Notes: generated by a model not told the origin, from the sequence alone. A DNA stretch of 40,647 nt from Lachnospiraceae bacterium (GCA_900772685.1 CAAGRP010000090.1:1-40647), one strand, 5' to 3'; positions 7,802-17,688 are shown, counted from the stretch's first letter. Numbers and translations: made by a program.

Positions 7802-9100
7802 TCAGATCTTACGTTTATCTATTACTCTGACAGCTTTTCCCTCGCTTCGTGCGATACTCTTAGGATCAACAAGATGTACCTTAACGAGGATTCCGAGCAT
7901 TGCCTTAAGGGCAGAAACAAGCTTCTTTTCCTTTTCCGCAAGCTTACCTAAGTTATCGGAAAAGCTTTCGGCTGTCATTTCAACAAATACCTCAATGGTA
8001 TCCGTTGTCTTAACCCTGTCAACTACGATCTGGTAGTTGGATGTATATCCCTGCTCCATGAGTACCGATTCGATCTGTGACGGGAATACGTTTACTCCCT
8101 TAACAATGAGCATATCGTCACTTCTTCCCATCGGCTTTGTCATCTTTATGTGAGTCCTTCCGCATGAGCATTTCTCGTTTGAAAGAACACATATATCTTT
8201 GGTCCTGTAGCGAAGGAGCGGGAATGCCTTCTTTGTAATGCATGTAAATACAAGCTCTCCCTGACTTCCCATAGGAAGCACTTCCTCAGTCTTTGGATCT
8301 ATGATCTCTGCAATAAAATGATCTTCGTTTATATGCATTCCGTTCTGCTCGGAGCATTCGAATGCAACTCCGGGTCCCGAAATCTCCGTAAGACCGTATA
8401 TATCATATGCCTTGATGCCAAGCTTCTGCTCGATGTCATGACGCATTTCTTCGCTCCATGCTTCCGCACCGAAAATACCTGCTTTAAGCCTGATCTTGTC
8501 CTTAAGACCTCTCTCCTCTATACACTCTCCAAGATATGATGCATACGAAGGTGTACAGCAAAGAAGAGTAGAGCCAAGGTCTGTCATAAACTGAAGCTGA
8601 CGCTCGGTGTTTCCCGATGACATAGGAAGAGTCATACATCCAACCTTATGGCTTCCTCCGTTAAATCCGGCTCCTCCGGTAAAAAGACCGAAACCGTAGC
8701 TTATCTGACATATATCTTCATTTGTTGCCCCTGCAGCCATAATAGCTCTTGCACAGCAGTTTTCCCAAAGATCTATATCTTCTTTTGTATAAAAAGCAAT
8801 AACTCGTTTTCCTGTAGTTCCCGATGTCGACTGTATACGCACTACATCATCCTTTGGAACACCCAGAAGTCCGAAAGGATATGCATCTCTGAGATCCGTC
8901 TTACAGATGAACGGCAGCTTATGAAGGTCTTCAACTCCCTTTATATCCTCGGGAGTAACTCCCTTTTTTTCCATCTTCTTTCTATAGTAAGGAACGTTAT
9001 TCCATACATGCTTAACCTGCTCTACAAGGCGCTCATCCTGCCACGCCCGGATCTGAGCCCGGGACGCACACTCGATCTCCTCTTGATAATACCTCTCCAT
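7802..9100 (-). CDS. paaK: Phenylacetate-CoA ligase (AMP-forming)
   Basis: This 432-residue member of the adenylate-forming superfamily has the usual PaaK length. The ATP loop is STSGTTGKRV, followed by YGLTEISGPG and a PaaK-type C-terminal lobe (GRSDDMLIVKGVNVFPSQIE). It makes an aryl-CoA thioester, with phenylacetate or indoleacetate as likely acids. The next genes upstream are iorB and iorA, which interconvert arylpyruvate and arylacetyl-CoA. The set could salvage arylacetates into aromatic amino acids by reductive carboxylation, or run in reverse as fermentation. The direction cannot be read from sequence. Confidence 0.92.
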   Translation of the reverse strand: MERYYQEEIECASRAQIRAWQDERLVEQVKHVWNNVPYYRKKMEKKGVTPEDIKGVEDLHKLPFICKTDLRDAYPFGLLGVPKDDVVRIQSTSGTTGKRVIAFYTKEDIDLWENCCARAIMAAGATNEDICQISYGFGLFTGGAGFNGGSHKVGCMTLPMSSGNTERQLQFMTDLGSTLLCCTPSYASYLGECIEERGLKDKIRLKAGIFGAEAWSEEMRHDIEQKLGIKAYDIYGLTEISGPGVAFECSEQNGMHINEDHFIAEIIDPKTEEVLPMGSQGELVFTCITKKAFPLLRYRTKDICVLSNEKCSCGRTHIKMTKPMGRSDDMLIVKGVNVFPSQIESVLMEQGYTSNYQIVVDRVKTTDTIEVFVEMTAESFSDNLGKLAEKEKKLVSALKAMLGILVKVHLVDPKSIARSEGKAVRVIDKRKI

Positions 9101-9115
9101 CGGTGACCCCTTTCG

Positions 9116-9688
9116 TTATGCTTCTCTTCCAAGCATAAATGCTTTTTTATTCATTTCTATGAACTTAGGCGGAACGCTCTGTTCGATTGCCTCGATCCAT
9201 GTTTCCTCGGAAAAATCGAAATATTTCGATATCCTTCCCATAAGTACGAGGTTTACCGCCTTCGAAGAGCCTGCCTCCTCGGCAAGCTTCAGTGCATCGA
9301 ATGCATCCACATGGATACCCTTTGCTCTCATCTTTTCAACAAGCTCCGAAGGATATTCGGCGGCACCCGTTATAACAGGCATAGGATTGATCTGCTGTGA
9401 ATTTGTTATTATCTTTCCGTCCTTCTTAAGATACTCTGTCCACCTTGCAGCTTCCAGAAGCTCAAATGAAAGAATAAGATCAGCCTCACCCTTGTCTATT
9501 ATCGGGGAATAAACGTGCTCTCCGTAACGTACATAAGTGACAACGTTTCCTCCTCGCTGGCTCATACCGTGAACCTCGCTTACCTTTACGTCATATCCCT
9601 TTGTAATGAGCAGTCTTCCGAGCAGCTTACTTGCAAGAAGAGTTCCCTGTCCGCCTACTCCGACTATCATGATATTCTTTGTAGCCAT
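9116..9688 (-). CDS. iorB: Indolepyruvate ferredoxin oxidoreductase, beta subunit
   Basis: The 190 residues match the usual IorB length. The N-terminus carries GVGGQGTLLASKLLG, typical of the gamma-like domain of 2-oxoacid:ferredoxin oxidoreductases, and SQRGG follows at about 45-49. Together with IorA it interconverts an arylpyruvate and CoA with arylacetyl-CoA, CO2 and reduced ferredoxin in the cytoplasm. The gene lies three bases downstream of iorA, which points to coupled translation. Confidence 0.93.
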   Translation of the reverse strand: MATKNIMIVGVGGQGTLLASKLLGRLLITKGYDVKVSEVHGMSQRGGNVVTYVRYGEHVYSPIIDKGEADLILSFELLEAARWTEYLKKDGKIITNSQQINPMPVITGAAEYPSELVEKMRAKGIHVDAFDALKLAEEAGSSKAVNLVLMGRISKYFDFSEETWIEAIEQSVPPKFIEMNKKAFMLGREA

Positions 9689-9691
9689 CTC

Positions 9692-11434
9692 TTAACCCTC
9701 CTTCCTTGCATCCAGTGCGCCTAATTTGCAAAGCTGTCCGCATACTCCGCAGCCTGTGCACAGAGTATTGTCTATAACAGCCTTTTTGTCAACTATACTT
9801 ATAGCAGGACATCCTATCTGCATGCAGGATCTGCAGCCTACACACTTAGAGCTGTCGCAGGAGATAGGTCCCGGATGCTTAACATATTTGAGAAGTGCAC
9901 ACGGACGTCTTGATATGATGACCGAAGGCTCCTTAACCTCAAGCTCTTCTTTTAATACCTCATCACACTGCTTAAGATCATAAGGATCAACTACCCTTAC
10001 TCTCTTTATACCAACGGCGTGGCAGAGTGCTTCAAGATCGATCTTGGTACACGGATCACCCTTGAGGTTGAATCCTGTGGTAGGATTCTGCTGATGTCCC
10101 GTCATTCCCGTAATAGAGTTATCAAGGATAATGACTGTGGAATTTGATTCGTTGTATGCTATGTTGATAAGTCCCGTTACTCCGGAATGCATAAAGGTCG
10201 AATCACCTATAACAGCTACGGTTTTATCGTCGCTGCTGCCTTCATTTGCCTTATTAAATCCATGGATACCCGAAACCGATGCTCCCATGCATATCGTATA
10301 TTCGATGGAATTAAGCGGTGCTACCGCGCCCAATGTATAGCATCCGATATCGCCAAGTACCGTGACCTTATTTTTCTTTAATGTATAGAAAAGACCTCTG
10401 TGAGGACATCCCGCACACATAACAGGCGGACGTACCGGTATGGCATCCTCAAGCTTCTCTCCTTTTTCAATCTCTACTCCAAGCTTTTTAGCTACGATAT
10501 TCTGGCTGAATTCTCCGAGATATCCAAAGAGCTCCTTGCCATTTACCTCAACGCCTATATTTCTGCAGTGTGTCTCGATTATCGGATCAAGTTCTTCAAC
10601 AACGATAACCTGTTTTACGGTTGCGGCAAAGCGTTTGATAATATCCTCGGGAAGAGGATTTACAAGTCCGAGCTTCAATACCGGATACTTGTCTGCAAAA
10701 ACCTCTTTCACATACTGATAGCAGGTAGAGGAAGTGATTATTCCTATGCTTGTATCCTTTCCGTCCTCAACTCTGTTGAGCGGTGTTATCTCCGCATATG
10801 CCGCAAGAGCCTTTGTCCTCTCCTCAACTATAGGATGACGTCTTATCGCATTTCCCGGCATCATAACATATTTTGCAATATTCTTTTCATAAGGGATCTG
10901 CTCGGGAACTACTCTGTCAGAAGTCTCGATAATGCTCTGTGAATGCGCGACTCTTGTGCACATCTTTATAATGAACGGAGTATCGAATTTTTCTGAAAGT
11001 TCAAATGCAAGCTTTGTATACTCAAGTGATTCGGCTGAATCAGATGGCTCGATCATAGGAAGCTTTGCAGCTATCGCATAATGTCTGGAATCCTGCTCGT
11101 TCTGTGAACTGTGCATACCGGGGTCATCAGCAACGGCAATGACCATACCACCGTTAACGCCTGTATAAGAAATAGTAAATAAAGGATCTGCGCAAACGTT
11201 CATTCCGACATGCTTCATCCCGCAGAAGCTTCTTTTTCCGGCAAAGCTCGCACCGAAAGCAGCTTCCATAGCCACCTTCTCGTTCGGAGCCCATTCAGCA
11301 TAGACCTCCGGATACTTTGCAACCATCTCTGTTATCTCGGTACTGGGTGTACCCGGATAACTCGATACAAAGCTGCATCCGGCTTCATATAAACCTCTGG
11401 CAACCGCTTCGTTGCCGAGCATCAGTTTTTTCAT
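9692..11434 (-). CDS. iorA: Indolepyruvate ferredoxin oxidoreductase, alpha subunit
   Basis: This 580-residue subunit has an N-terminal pyrimidine-binding domain (SSYPGTPSTEI, about 24-34). A TPP-binding domain follows (MCAGCPHRGLFY, then GDIGCYTLG and a GDSTFMHSG block). The C-terminus holds two 4Fe-4S sites (CVGCRSCMQIGCP and CTGCGVCGQLCKLGA). It oxidises aryl pyruvates from transamination of Trp, Phe and Tyr, or runs in reverse with reduced ferredoxin. The ribosome site GGTGGAGAG precedes the ATG. The acyl-CoA synthetase gene is 56 bases upstream and iorB directly downstream. Confidence 0.95.
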   Translation of the reverse strand: MKKLMLGNEAVARGLYEAGCSFVSSYPGTPSTEITEMVAKYPEVYAEWAPNEKVAMEAAFGASFAGKRSFCGMKHVGMNVCADPLFTISYTGVNGGMVIAVADDPGMHSSQNEQDSRHYAIAAKLPMIEPSDSAESLEYTKLAFELSEKFDTPFIIKMCTRVAHSQSIIETSDRVVPEQIPYEKNIAKYVMMPGNAIRRHPIVEERTKALAAYAEITPLNRVEDGKDTSIGIITSSTCYQYVKEVFADKYPVLKLGLVNPLPEDIIKRFAATVKQVIVVEELDPIIETHCRNIGVEVNGKELFGYLGEFSQNIVAKKLGVEIEKGEKLEDAIPVRPPVMCAGCPHRGLFYTLKKNKVTVLGDIGCYTLGAVAPLNSIEYTICMGASVSGIHGFNKANEGSSDDKTVAVIGDSTFMHSGVTGLINIAYNESNSTVIILDNSITGMTGHQQNPTTGFNLKGDPCTKIDLEALCHAVGIKRVRVVDPYDLKQCDEVLKEELEVKEPSVIISRRPCALLKYVKHPGPISCDSSKCVGCRSCMQIGCPAISIVDKKAVIDNTLCTGCGVCGQLCKLGALDARKEG

Positions 11435-11490
11435 ATTCTCTCTCCACCTTATCTGTAATTAGAAGTCTGATGTAAAAAATCTTTACTATT

Positions 11491-13128
11491 TTACCTTGTA
11501 ATCTGAGCTTCTACAAGTCTTCCGTGATAATATCTTTTTCTAAGTACAGGTTTTTCTATCTTTCCTGTCGGATTTCTCGGTATCTTATCAAAAATGACCT
11601 TTCTCGGACGCTTATATCTGGGAAGTCCGAGGCAGAATTCATTGATCTCCGCTTCAGAGCATTCAAAACCTTCCTTGATCTCTATTATTGCCGCGGATAT
11701 CTCTCCGAGTCTGGTATCCGGAAGTCCTATGACCGCAACATCCTTTATCTTGTTATTCTTCCTTAAGAAGTCCTCTATCTGTACCGGATAGATATTCTCT
11801 CCTCCCGAAATGATAACATCCTTCTTTCTGTCCACAAGATAAATAAAGCCATCTTCATCCATACGTGCCATATCTCCCGTAAGAAGCCAGTCGCCCCAGA
11901 GGATCTCTTTTGTTGCCTCCTGGTTCTTGTAGTAGCACTTCATAACTCCCGGTCCCTTTACGGCAAGCTCTCCGACCTCGCCCTGCTCTACATCATTGCG
12001 GTTTTCATCCACGATCCTTGTTTCCCACTGGTATCCGGCCTTTCCTATGGCACCTACCTTGTTGATGTTTTCAAGCCCGAGATGAACGCAGCCCGGTCCC
12101 AGAGACTCGCTGAGTCCGTAGTTTGTATCATATTTGTGGTTCGGGAAATGCTTTTCCCATCTTTCGATAAGACTCGGCGGAACAGGCTGTGCACCTATAT
12201 GCATAAGTCTCCACTGTGCAAGATGGAAGTTTTCAAGATGTATCTTTCCCGACTCTATGGCATCGAGTATATCCTGCGCCCACGGAACAAGCAGCCAGAC
12301 TATCGTACATCTTTCACGGCTTACCGTTCTTATTATATTGTCCGGAGTAACGCCTCTTAAAAGAACCGCCTTTGACGCTGATATCAGACTTCCGAACCAG
12401 TGCATCTTGGCACCTGTATGATAGAGCGGAGGAATGCAAAGGAATACATCTCCCCTCTGCTGTCCATGATGGTGCTGCTCCGTAACACATGATGCATAAA
12501 GACCCCTGTGGTCATGCAGTATGGCCTTCGGAAATCCCGTAGTACCCGAAGAAAAATAAATAGCGGCATAATCGCTTTCTTTTATCTCAACAGGCGGTGC
12601 GGTAGATGAGCAGAATGACATGAGCTTCCAGCACTCCTCTGCATATGCCGGACCGTTCTTGCCTACGAAGAACATGATCTTTATAAAAGGCATATCATTT
12701 GCTACAGCATCTATTCTTTCGATAAACTCGGGACCGAATACCAGCACCTCGACATCCGCAAGGTCTGCACAGTATTTTATCTCATCCGATGAATACCTAA
12801 AGTTCATAGGTACGGCAATGCAGCCTGCCTTTAATATTCCGAAATATATAGGCAGCCATTCTATACAATTCATAAGAAGGATTCCCACCTTCGTCTCCCT
12901 ATGTATGCCGCGGCTCAGAAGAAGATTTGCAAAACGGTTTGCCTTGCTGTCAAATTCGCGCCAGGTTATCTCTCTCCTTAAAGGCGTTCCGTCCTCTGCA
13001 ATCTCTATAAGGTTTGCTTCCTTCCATGTTGCCGTTTTCTGATATTCCTCAACGGGATTTACCTCTACAAGCGCAACCTCATCCTTGTAGAGTCTGGCAT
13101 TTCTCTCCAAAAGATCGGTAATAACCAT
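11491..13128 (-). CDS. AMP-forming acyl-CoA synthetase
   Basis: The 545 residues carry all core motifs of the adenylate-forming family: YFSSGTTGFPKAILHDH (ATP loop), YGLSESLGPG, TGDMARMDEDGFIYLVDRKKD (hinge) and NPTGKIEKPVLR with the catalytic Lys. It resembles medium-chain or aryl acyl-CoA synthetases. As first gene of the ior/paaK unit it may activate a second acid of the same pathway. It starts only 35 bases after the terminator of the recombinase gene, so its promoter must overlap that terminator or lie within it. The substrate is not determined. Confidence 0.88.
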   Translation of the reverse strand: MVITDLLERNARLYKDEVALVEVNPVEEYQKTATWKEANLIEIAEDGTPLRREITWREFDSKANRFANLLLSRGIHRETKVGILLMNCIEWLPIYFGILKAGCIAVPMNFRYSSDEIKYCADLADVEVLVFGPEFIERIDAVANDMPFIKIMFFVGKNGPAYAEECWKLMSFCSSTAPPVEIKESDYAAIYFSSGTTGFPKAILHDHRGLYASCVTEQHHHGQQRGDVFLCIPPLYHTGAKMHWFGSLISASKAVLLRGVTPDNIIRTVSRERCTIVWLLVPWAQDILDAIESGKIHLENFHLAQWRLMHIGAQPVPPSLIERWEKHFPNHKYDTNYGLSESLGPGCVHLGLENINKVGAIGKAGYQWETRIVDENRNDVEQGEVGELAVKGPGVMKCYYKNQEATKEILWGDWLLTGDMARMDEDGFIYLVDRKKDVIISGGENIYPVQIEDFLRKNNKIKDVAVIGLPDTRLGEISAAIIEIKEGFECSEAEINEFCLGLPRYKRPRKVIFDKIPRNPTGKIEKPVLRKRYYHGRLVEAQITR

Positions 13129-13162
13129 AATTCTTTCCTCTCATCCACTGATTACTCAACTC

Positions 13163-13191
13163 CAAAAAAACCTCTGTGCACAGCACAGAGG
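13163..13191 (-). terminator. Rho-independent terminator after the recombinase gene
   Basis: A perfect nine-pair stem (CCTCTGTGC with its complement, three-base loop, 13171-13191) is followed on the minus strand by seven T. It lies about 28 bases after the truncated recombinase stop and just before the acyl-CoA synthetase gene. Confidence 0.88.
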
Positions 13192-13218
13192 AGTTTCTTC
13201 TGAAATAGCCTTTTTACT

Positions 13219-14013
13219 TTAGCACGTAAAACCGCTGAAGTCAACAGTTTTACCCTCAAATAAGCATTGTACCGCAAAGGTCTGTCTTAAAAGCTGCGGC
13301 GTGATATCCCTGTTGATATCGGCATCCTTTGCATATTTCTTTAACAGCTTCCAAAATCCCTGTCGGCTCATACCCGCACCCGAGCAGTTTACAAAAAGAT
13401 ATGTGCTCTCGCCGCCCTTTAAAAGGATGTCCCTTGCATGTTCCAGATACAGTGCCAAGGCCTTATCAGCCCTGTCGGAAAAACGGATCCATCTGTCGCT
13501 TTTTTCTCCGTGACAGACTATGCAGCCTCTTTTTATATCCACATCCTGTATTCCAAGCCCTACGAGCTCACTGACTCTTATACCCGTTGCACATAAAAGT
13601 TCAAGCATTGCCCTGTCTCTTATTCCCTTTACCGTATGGCTGTCCGGCTGTTCAAGAAGTCTTTCGATATCGTACTTTGAAAGTATCTCCGGTGTTTTCC
13701 TTTGCACCTTAGGAAGCTTGAGCATCCTTGTCGGATCTGATACCGCGCTTCCGTTTGAAATAAGAAACGCAAAAAAAGACCTAAGTGATGCGATCCTTCT
13801 CGACACGGTAGCTGCCGACATATTTTCACATTCCAGCCACAGCATGTACGAATTCATGTTCACTTCGGTTATCTCTTCCGGCTTATCTATATTATGCTCT
13901 TTAAAATACTCTGCCGCTTTTCTTATATCTCTTTCATACGATAACTCGGTATTGTATGAAACCTTCCTGACATTATGCAGATAATCAATATAATCCTGAA
14001 TTGCTCTTTCCAT
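13219..14013 (-). CDS. Tyrosine recombinase, XerD-like, C-terminally truncated
   Basis: The 264 residues start like XerC/XerD, with an N-terminal SAM-like core-binding domain (1 to about 90) and a catalytic domain from about 108. Arg146 (ATGIRVSEL) is the first catalytic Arg, and Arg243 (PQLLRQTFA) the second. The expected His of the HxxR box is Gln. The reading frame stops 21 residues after Arg243, so the GH motif and catalytic Tyr are missing, and a terminator follows directly. Full-length relatives have about 295-300 residues. It is probably inactive, or works only as a DNA-binding protein. The two strands around it show no attachment repeats that I can see. Confidence 0.8.
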   Translation of the reverse strand: MERAIQDYIDYLHNVRKVSYNTELSYERDIRKAAEYFKEHNIDKPEEITEVNMNSYMLWLECENMSAATVSRRIASLRSFFAFLISNGSAVSDPTRMLKLPKVQRKTPEILSKYDIERLLEQPDSHTVKGIRDRAMLELLCATGIRVSELVGLGIQDVDIKRGCIVCHGEKSDRWIRFSDRADKALALYLEHARDILLKGGESTYLFVNCSGAGMSRQGFWKLLKKYAKDADINRDITPQLLRQTFAVQCLFEGKTVDFSGFTC

Positions 14014-14245
14014 ATGTTCCTCTTATGCCCCGAAACTATATTTGTAAGCACAATTCACCCTTCAATTCCCAAAAACATTATATAGTCAAACCTCACAAAA
14101 TGCAAACATCATTTTGCCGCTCATTTGTACAAAAACACTGTATTTTCCTCAAAAAAGACAAAATATAGATGTCCCGGCAGCTTCTGTCAACTATATATTG
14201 TAAAAAATTCCGTAAAATTTATTTTCAAAATTTAAAAATCCGTAT

Positions 14246-14274
14246 TTTACATGTGTCTTTATTTTTGCTATTCT
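14246..14274 (+). promoter_or_regulatory. metF promoter
   Basis: TTTACA (14246-14251) and TATTCT (14269-14274) are 17 bases apart, with TG one base before the -10 box. The leader to metF is about 90 bases and contains a small hairpin around 14310-14335. I see no SAM or cobalamin riboswitch signature. The rest of the 355-base gap from 14014 is AT-rich and shows no gene. Confidence 0.65.
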
Positions 14275-14368
14275 AAAACATTGTAAATGCTAACATGATG
14301 ATAGCGGAGACAAAATATCCCTTTGTCCCGACATTATAATTTACTTTGAACGAACGGGAGATATATTA

Positions 14369-15247
14369 ATGAAGATATCCAAATTATTAAAGCAAGACAA
14401 ACGACGTATTTCATTTGAGGTTTTTCCGCCAAAGACAAGTACCTCCTTTGATAATGTCATGTCAGCCGCAAAACAGATAGCATCCTTAAAGCCTGCTTTT
14501 GTCAGCATAACCTACGGCGCAGGCGGCGGCACAAGCCGTTATACACTCGACATCGCAAAGAGCATACAGGATGATATGCAGGTTCCGGCTCTTGCACATC
14601 TTACATGTGTATCTTCAAGCCGTGAAACCATACATGAACGTATAAACGATATCAAAACATCAGGGATCTCGAATGTCCTCGCATTAAGAGGCGACCTCAC
14701 CCCGGAGATGGAAGCCGGCGGCCTTGTATCCAGAGACTACCATCATGCCACCGAACTCATAAAAGAGCTTAAAGCCGCAGACCCTTCATTCTGCATCGGC
14801 GGTGCATGCTACCCGGAGGTTCATCCTGAAAGTCCGAATCAGGCCGAGGATATAAAACACATAAAGGAAAAGGTCGATGCGGGCTGTGAATTCCTTACGA
14901 CCCAGATGTTTTTCGACAACAACCTGTTCTATAACTTCCTATATAAAATAAGAGAAGCCGGCATAACTGTTCCTATCATTCCCGGAATAATGCCGATAAC
15001 AAGGGCAAATCAGGTCGAGCGTGCCATAAAGCTTTCAGGCTCTTTCATGCCGCAGCGCTTCAAGAGCATTGTCGACCGCTTCGGTGACGACCCGGAGGCA
15101 ATGAAGCAGGCCGGCATCGCATATGCCACCGATCAGATAATAGATCTTTACGCAAACGGCATAAAGCTCGTTCATATATATTCCATGAACAAGCCCGACG
15201 TTGCCGAAAAGATAACCGATAATCTTTCAAACATTATTAATAAATGA
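14369..15247 (+). CDS. metF: 5,10-methylenetetrahydrofolate reductase
   Basis: This 292-residue TIM-barrel flavoprotein reduces methylene-THF to methyl-THF, the methyl donor for the next gene. Family blocks include ISFEVFPPKT (residues 14-23), the VSITYGAGGG loop, HLTCVSSSRE, NVLALRGDLTP and FLTTQMFFDN. The length is normal. The ribosome site GGGAG precedes the ATG. The stop overlaps the region before metH, and both are read as one operon. It may also serve the methyl branch of one-carbon metabolism. Confidence 0.96.
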   Translation: MKISKLLKQDKRRISFEVFPPKTSTSFDNVMSAAKQIASLKPAFVSITYGAGGGTSRYTLDIAKSIQDDMQVPALAHLTCVSSSRETIHERINDIKTSGISNVLALRGDLTPEMEAGGLVSRDYHHATELIKELKAADPSFCIGGACYPEVHPESPNQAEDIKHIKEKVDAGCEFLTTQMFFDNNLFYNFLYKIREAGITVPIIPGIMPITRANQVERAIKLSGSFMPQRFKSIVDRFGDDPEAMKQAGIAYATDQIIDLYANGIKLVHIYSMNKPDVAEKITDNLSNIINK

Positions 15248-15264
15248 TCCCAGGAGAACCTTCA

Positions 15265-17688
15265 ATGCTTGTTACCGAATATATCAAAGAGCACATAACA
15301 TATCTTGACGGAGGCATCGGCACTCTGCTTCAGGAAAAAGGGCTTAAGCCGGGTGAACTTCCGGAAAAATGGAACATCACGGCTCCCGATATGATCAGAT
15401 CCATACACAGATCATACTTTGATGCCGGAAGTAATATCGTCATATCCAATACCTTCGGCGCAAACTCGTTTAAGTTTTCGGACAGTGAGCTCGATGAAAT
15501 CTTAGGTGCGGCAATAAACAACGTAAAAGAGGCCGCTGCCGAAAGTACCTCATCACAGCCAAAATTCACTGCTCTTGATATAGGCCCTTTAGGCAGACTT
15601 TTAAAGCCACTCGGCAACCTTGATTTTGAAGAAGCCGTTTCTGTATTTAAGAAGACAATATCGATCGGTGCAAAATATTCTCCCGATCTCATCTTTATAG
15701 AGACCATGAACGACTGCTATGAAACCAAGGCCGCTCTCCTTGCGGCAAAGGAGGCCTGTGATCTTCCTGTTTTTGTTTCCAATGCATACAGCGAGAACGG
15801 AAAGCTGATGACAGGTGCCGATCCTGCCGCTATGGTCGCAATGCTCGAGGGCATGGGTGCTGACGCAATCGGAGTAAACTGCTCCCTTGGTCCTAAGCAG
15901 CTGTCAAAGGTAGTAGACGAGTACCTTAAATATGCTTCTGTTCCGGTACTTGTAAAGCCGAATGCCGGACTTCCCGCAATAAAAGACGGAAAGACCGTTT
16001 ATAATGTTCTTCCGGATGAGTTTTCCGAGGACGTAGGCGAGTTTATAAAAAAAGGAGTACGTATCGCAGGCGGATGCTGCGGAACGACTCCCACTCATAT
16101 AAATGCGGTAGTAACCAAGACAAAAAACATGACTCCTGTCGAGATCGGCATGAAGCATTTTACATATGTTTCTTCCTATACACATGCCGTAATTTTTGAC
16201 AGATCACCTATCCTGATAGGCGAAAGGATAAATCCTACCGGCAAAAAGCGTCTCAAACAGGCTCTTGTCGAAAAAGACATGGATTATATCCTTGATCAGG
16301 GAATCTCCGAGCAGGAAAAGGGCGTTCAGGTGATCGATGTAAATGTGGGTCTCCCCGAAATAAATGAAGCTGAAATGCTTACAAAGGCAGTCTGCGAGCT
16401 TCAGGCTGTTATCGATCTTCCTCTTCAGATCGATACCTCGGATCCGATTGCAATGGAGCAGGCTCTTCGCCGTTATAACGGAAAAGCCATGATCAATTCC
16501 GTAAGCGGAAAACAGTCTGTCATGGATGCAATCTTCCCGCTTGCAAAAAAATACGGCGGACTCATCGTAGCTCTTACTCTCGATGATGACGGGATACCTT
16601 CTACCGTAGAAGGAAGAATGAAGATAGCCGAAAAGATACTTAAGGAGGCCGGTAAATACGGTATCGATAAAAAAGATATCATCTTCGATCCGCTTGCCAT
16701 GACGATAAGTGCCGACCCCGATTCGGCAAATGTCACTCTCGCCTGCATCAAAAAGATCAGGGAAGAGCTTGGATGCCATACCTCTCTCGGAGTATCAAAC
16801 GTTTCTTTCGGTCTCCCGTCAAGAAGTATGGTAAACAGTACATTCTTCTCGATCGCAATGCATAACGGTCTTTCTGCCGCTATCATGAATCCGAACTCCG
16901 TAGAGATGCTCGGTGCATACCATGCATTCAGGGCGATTTCGGGACTCGATGACAACTTTGCCGAATATATCGAATTTACTCAGAACAATGTACCGGCAGC
17001 ACCCGCTGCGGCAGCAAGTCCAAAGGCACCCGCAGCTCCTAAGACAAACGATTACGGATCACCGTTAAAAAACGCGATAATAAAGGGGCTCAAGGATAAA
17101 GCCGGCGAACTGACTTCGGAGCTTTTAACCTCTACGGATGCTATGGATATCGTTACGGATGAGATAATACCCGCTCTTGACATTGTCGGAGACGGCTATG
17201 AAAAAGGAAGGATGTTCCTTCCTCAGCTTCTGATGAGTGCCGAATCGGCTCAGGCAGCCTTTGAAAAAATAAAGACCGCAATGCAGAACAGCTTGGAAAA
17301 GACCACTGTAAAATGTCCTTTCGTTATAGCAACCGTAAAAGGTGATATCCACGACATAGGCAAGAATATAGTCAAGCTGATCCTGGAGAATTACGGCTTC
17401 GAAGTTTATGATATGGGAAAGGATGTCCCTGCAACCGATGTAATAGACAAGGTCAAAGAGGTCCACTCCCCGCTTCTCGGTCTGAGTGCCCTTATGACTA
17501 CCACCGTTCCTTCTATGGAAGAGACCATTAAGCTTGCAAGGAAAGAAGCCCCGTGGTGCAAGGTCGTGGTAGGAGGTGCCGTACTCACACAGGAATATGC
17601 CGATATGATCGGTGCGGACAAATACGCAAAGGATGCTATGGACACCGTACGCTATTCCGAAGAGATATACTCTCAGATAAATTCATAA
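15265..17688 (+). CDS. metH: Cobalamin-dependent methionine synthase without reactivation domain
   Basis: The ATG at 15265 is chosen because AGGAG lies just before it; an in-frame ATG exists 21 bases upstream. The 807 residues hold three modules. The homocysteine-binding barrel (to about 290) has zinc ligands in GVNCSLGP and GGCCGTTP. The methyl-THF barrel starts near 320 (GERINPTGKK). After an Ala/Pro linker near 585, the cobalamin module carries DIHDIGKNIV with the cobalt-ligating His. The SAM-dependent reactivation domain of the long E. coli form is absent, as in many clostridia, so another protein must reactivate oxidised cobalamin. It works with MetF. Confidence 0.95.
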   Translation: MLVTEYIKEHITYLDGGIGTLLQEKGLKPGELPEKWNITAPDMIRSIHRSYFDAGSNIVISNTFGANSFKFSDSELDEILGAAINNVKEAAAESTSSQPKFTALDIGPLGRLLKPLGNLDFEEAVSVFKKTISIGAKYSPDLIFIETMNDCYETKAALLAAKEACDLPVFVSNAYSENGKLMTGADPAAMVAMLEGMGADAIGVNCSLGPKQLSKVVDEYLKYASVPVLVKPNAGLPAIKDGKTVYNVLPDEFSEDVGEFIKKGVRIAGGCCGTTPTHINAVVTKTKNMTPVEIGMKHFTYVSSYTHAVIFDRSPILIGERINPTGKKRLKQALVEKDMDYILDQGISEQEKGVQVIDVNVGLPEINEAEMLTKAVCELQAVIDLPLQIDTSDPIAMEQALRRYNGKAMINSVSGKQSVMDAIFPLAKKYGGLIVALTLDDDGIPSTVEGRMKIAEKILKEAGKYGIDKKDIIFDPLAMTISADPDSANVTLACIKKIREELGCHTSLGVSNVSFGLPSRSMVNSTFFSIAMHNGLSAAIMNPNSVEMLGAYHAFRAISGLDDNFAEYIEFTQNNVPAAPAAAASPKAPAAPKTNDYGSPLKNAIIKGLKDKAGELTSELLTSTDAMDIVTDEIIPALDIVGDGYEKGRMFLPQLLMSAESAQAAFEKIKTAMQNSLEKTTVKCPFVIATVKGDIHDIGKNIVKLILENYGFEVYDMGKDVPATDVIDKVKEVHSPLLGLSALMTTTVPSMEETIKLARKEAPWCKVVVGGAVLTQEYADMIGADKYAKDAMDTVRYSEEIYSQINS

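Noticed and set aside
13219..14013. Integrated mobile element led by the recombinase
   Set aside because: No flanking direct repeats, tRNA gene or other mobile genes were found near it, and the enzyme lacks its catalytic Tyr.
14041..14368. SAM or cobalamin riboswitch before metF-metH
   Set aside because: None of the conserved S-box or B12-box sequences are present; only a small hairpin is seen.
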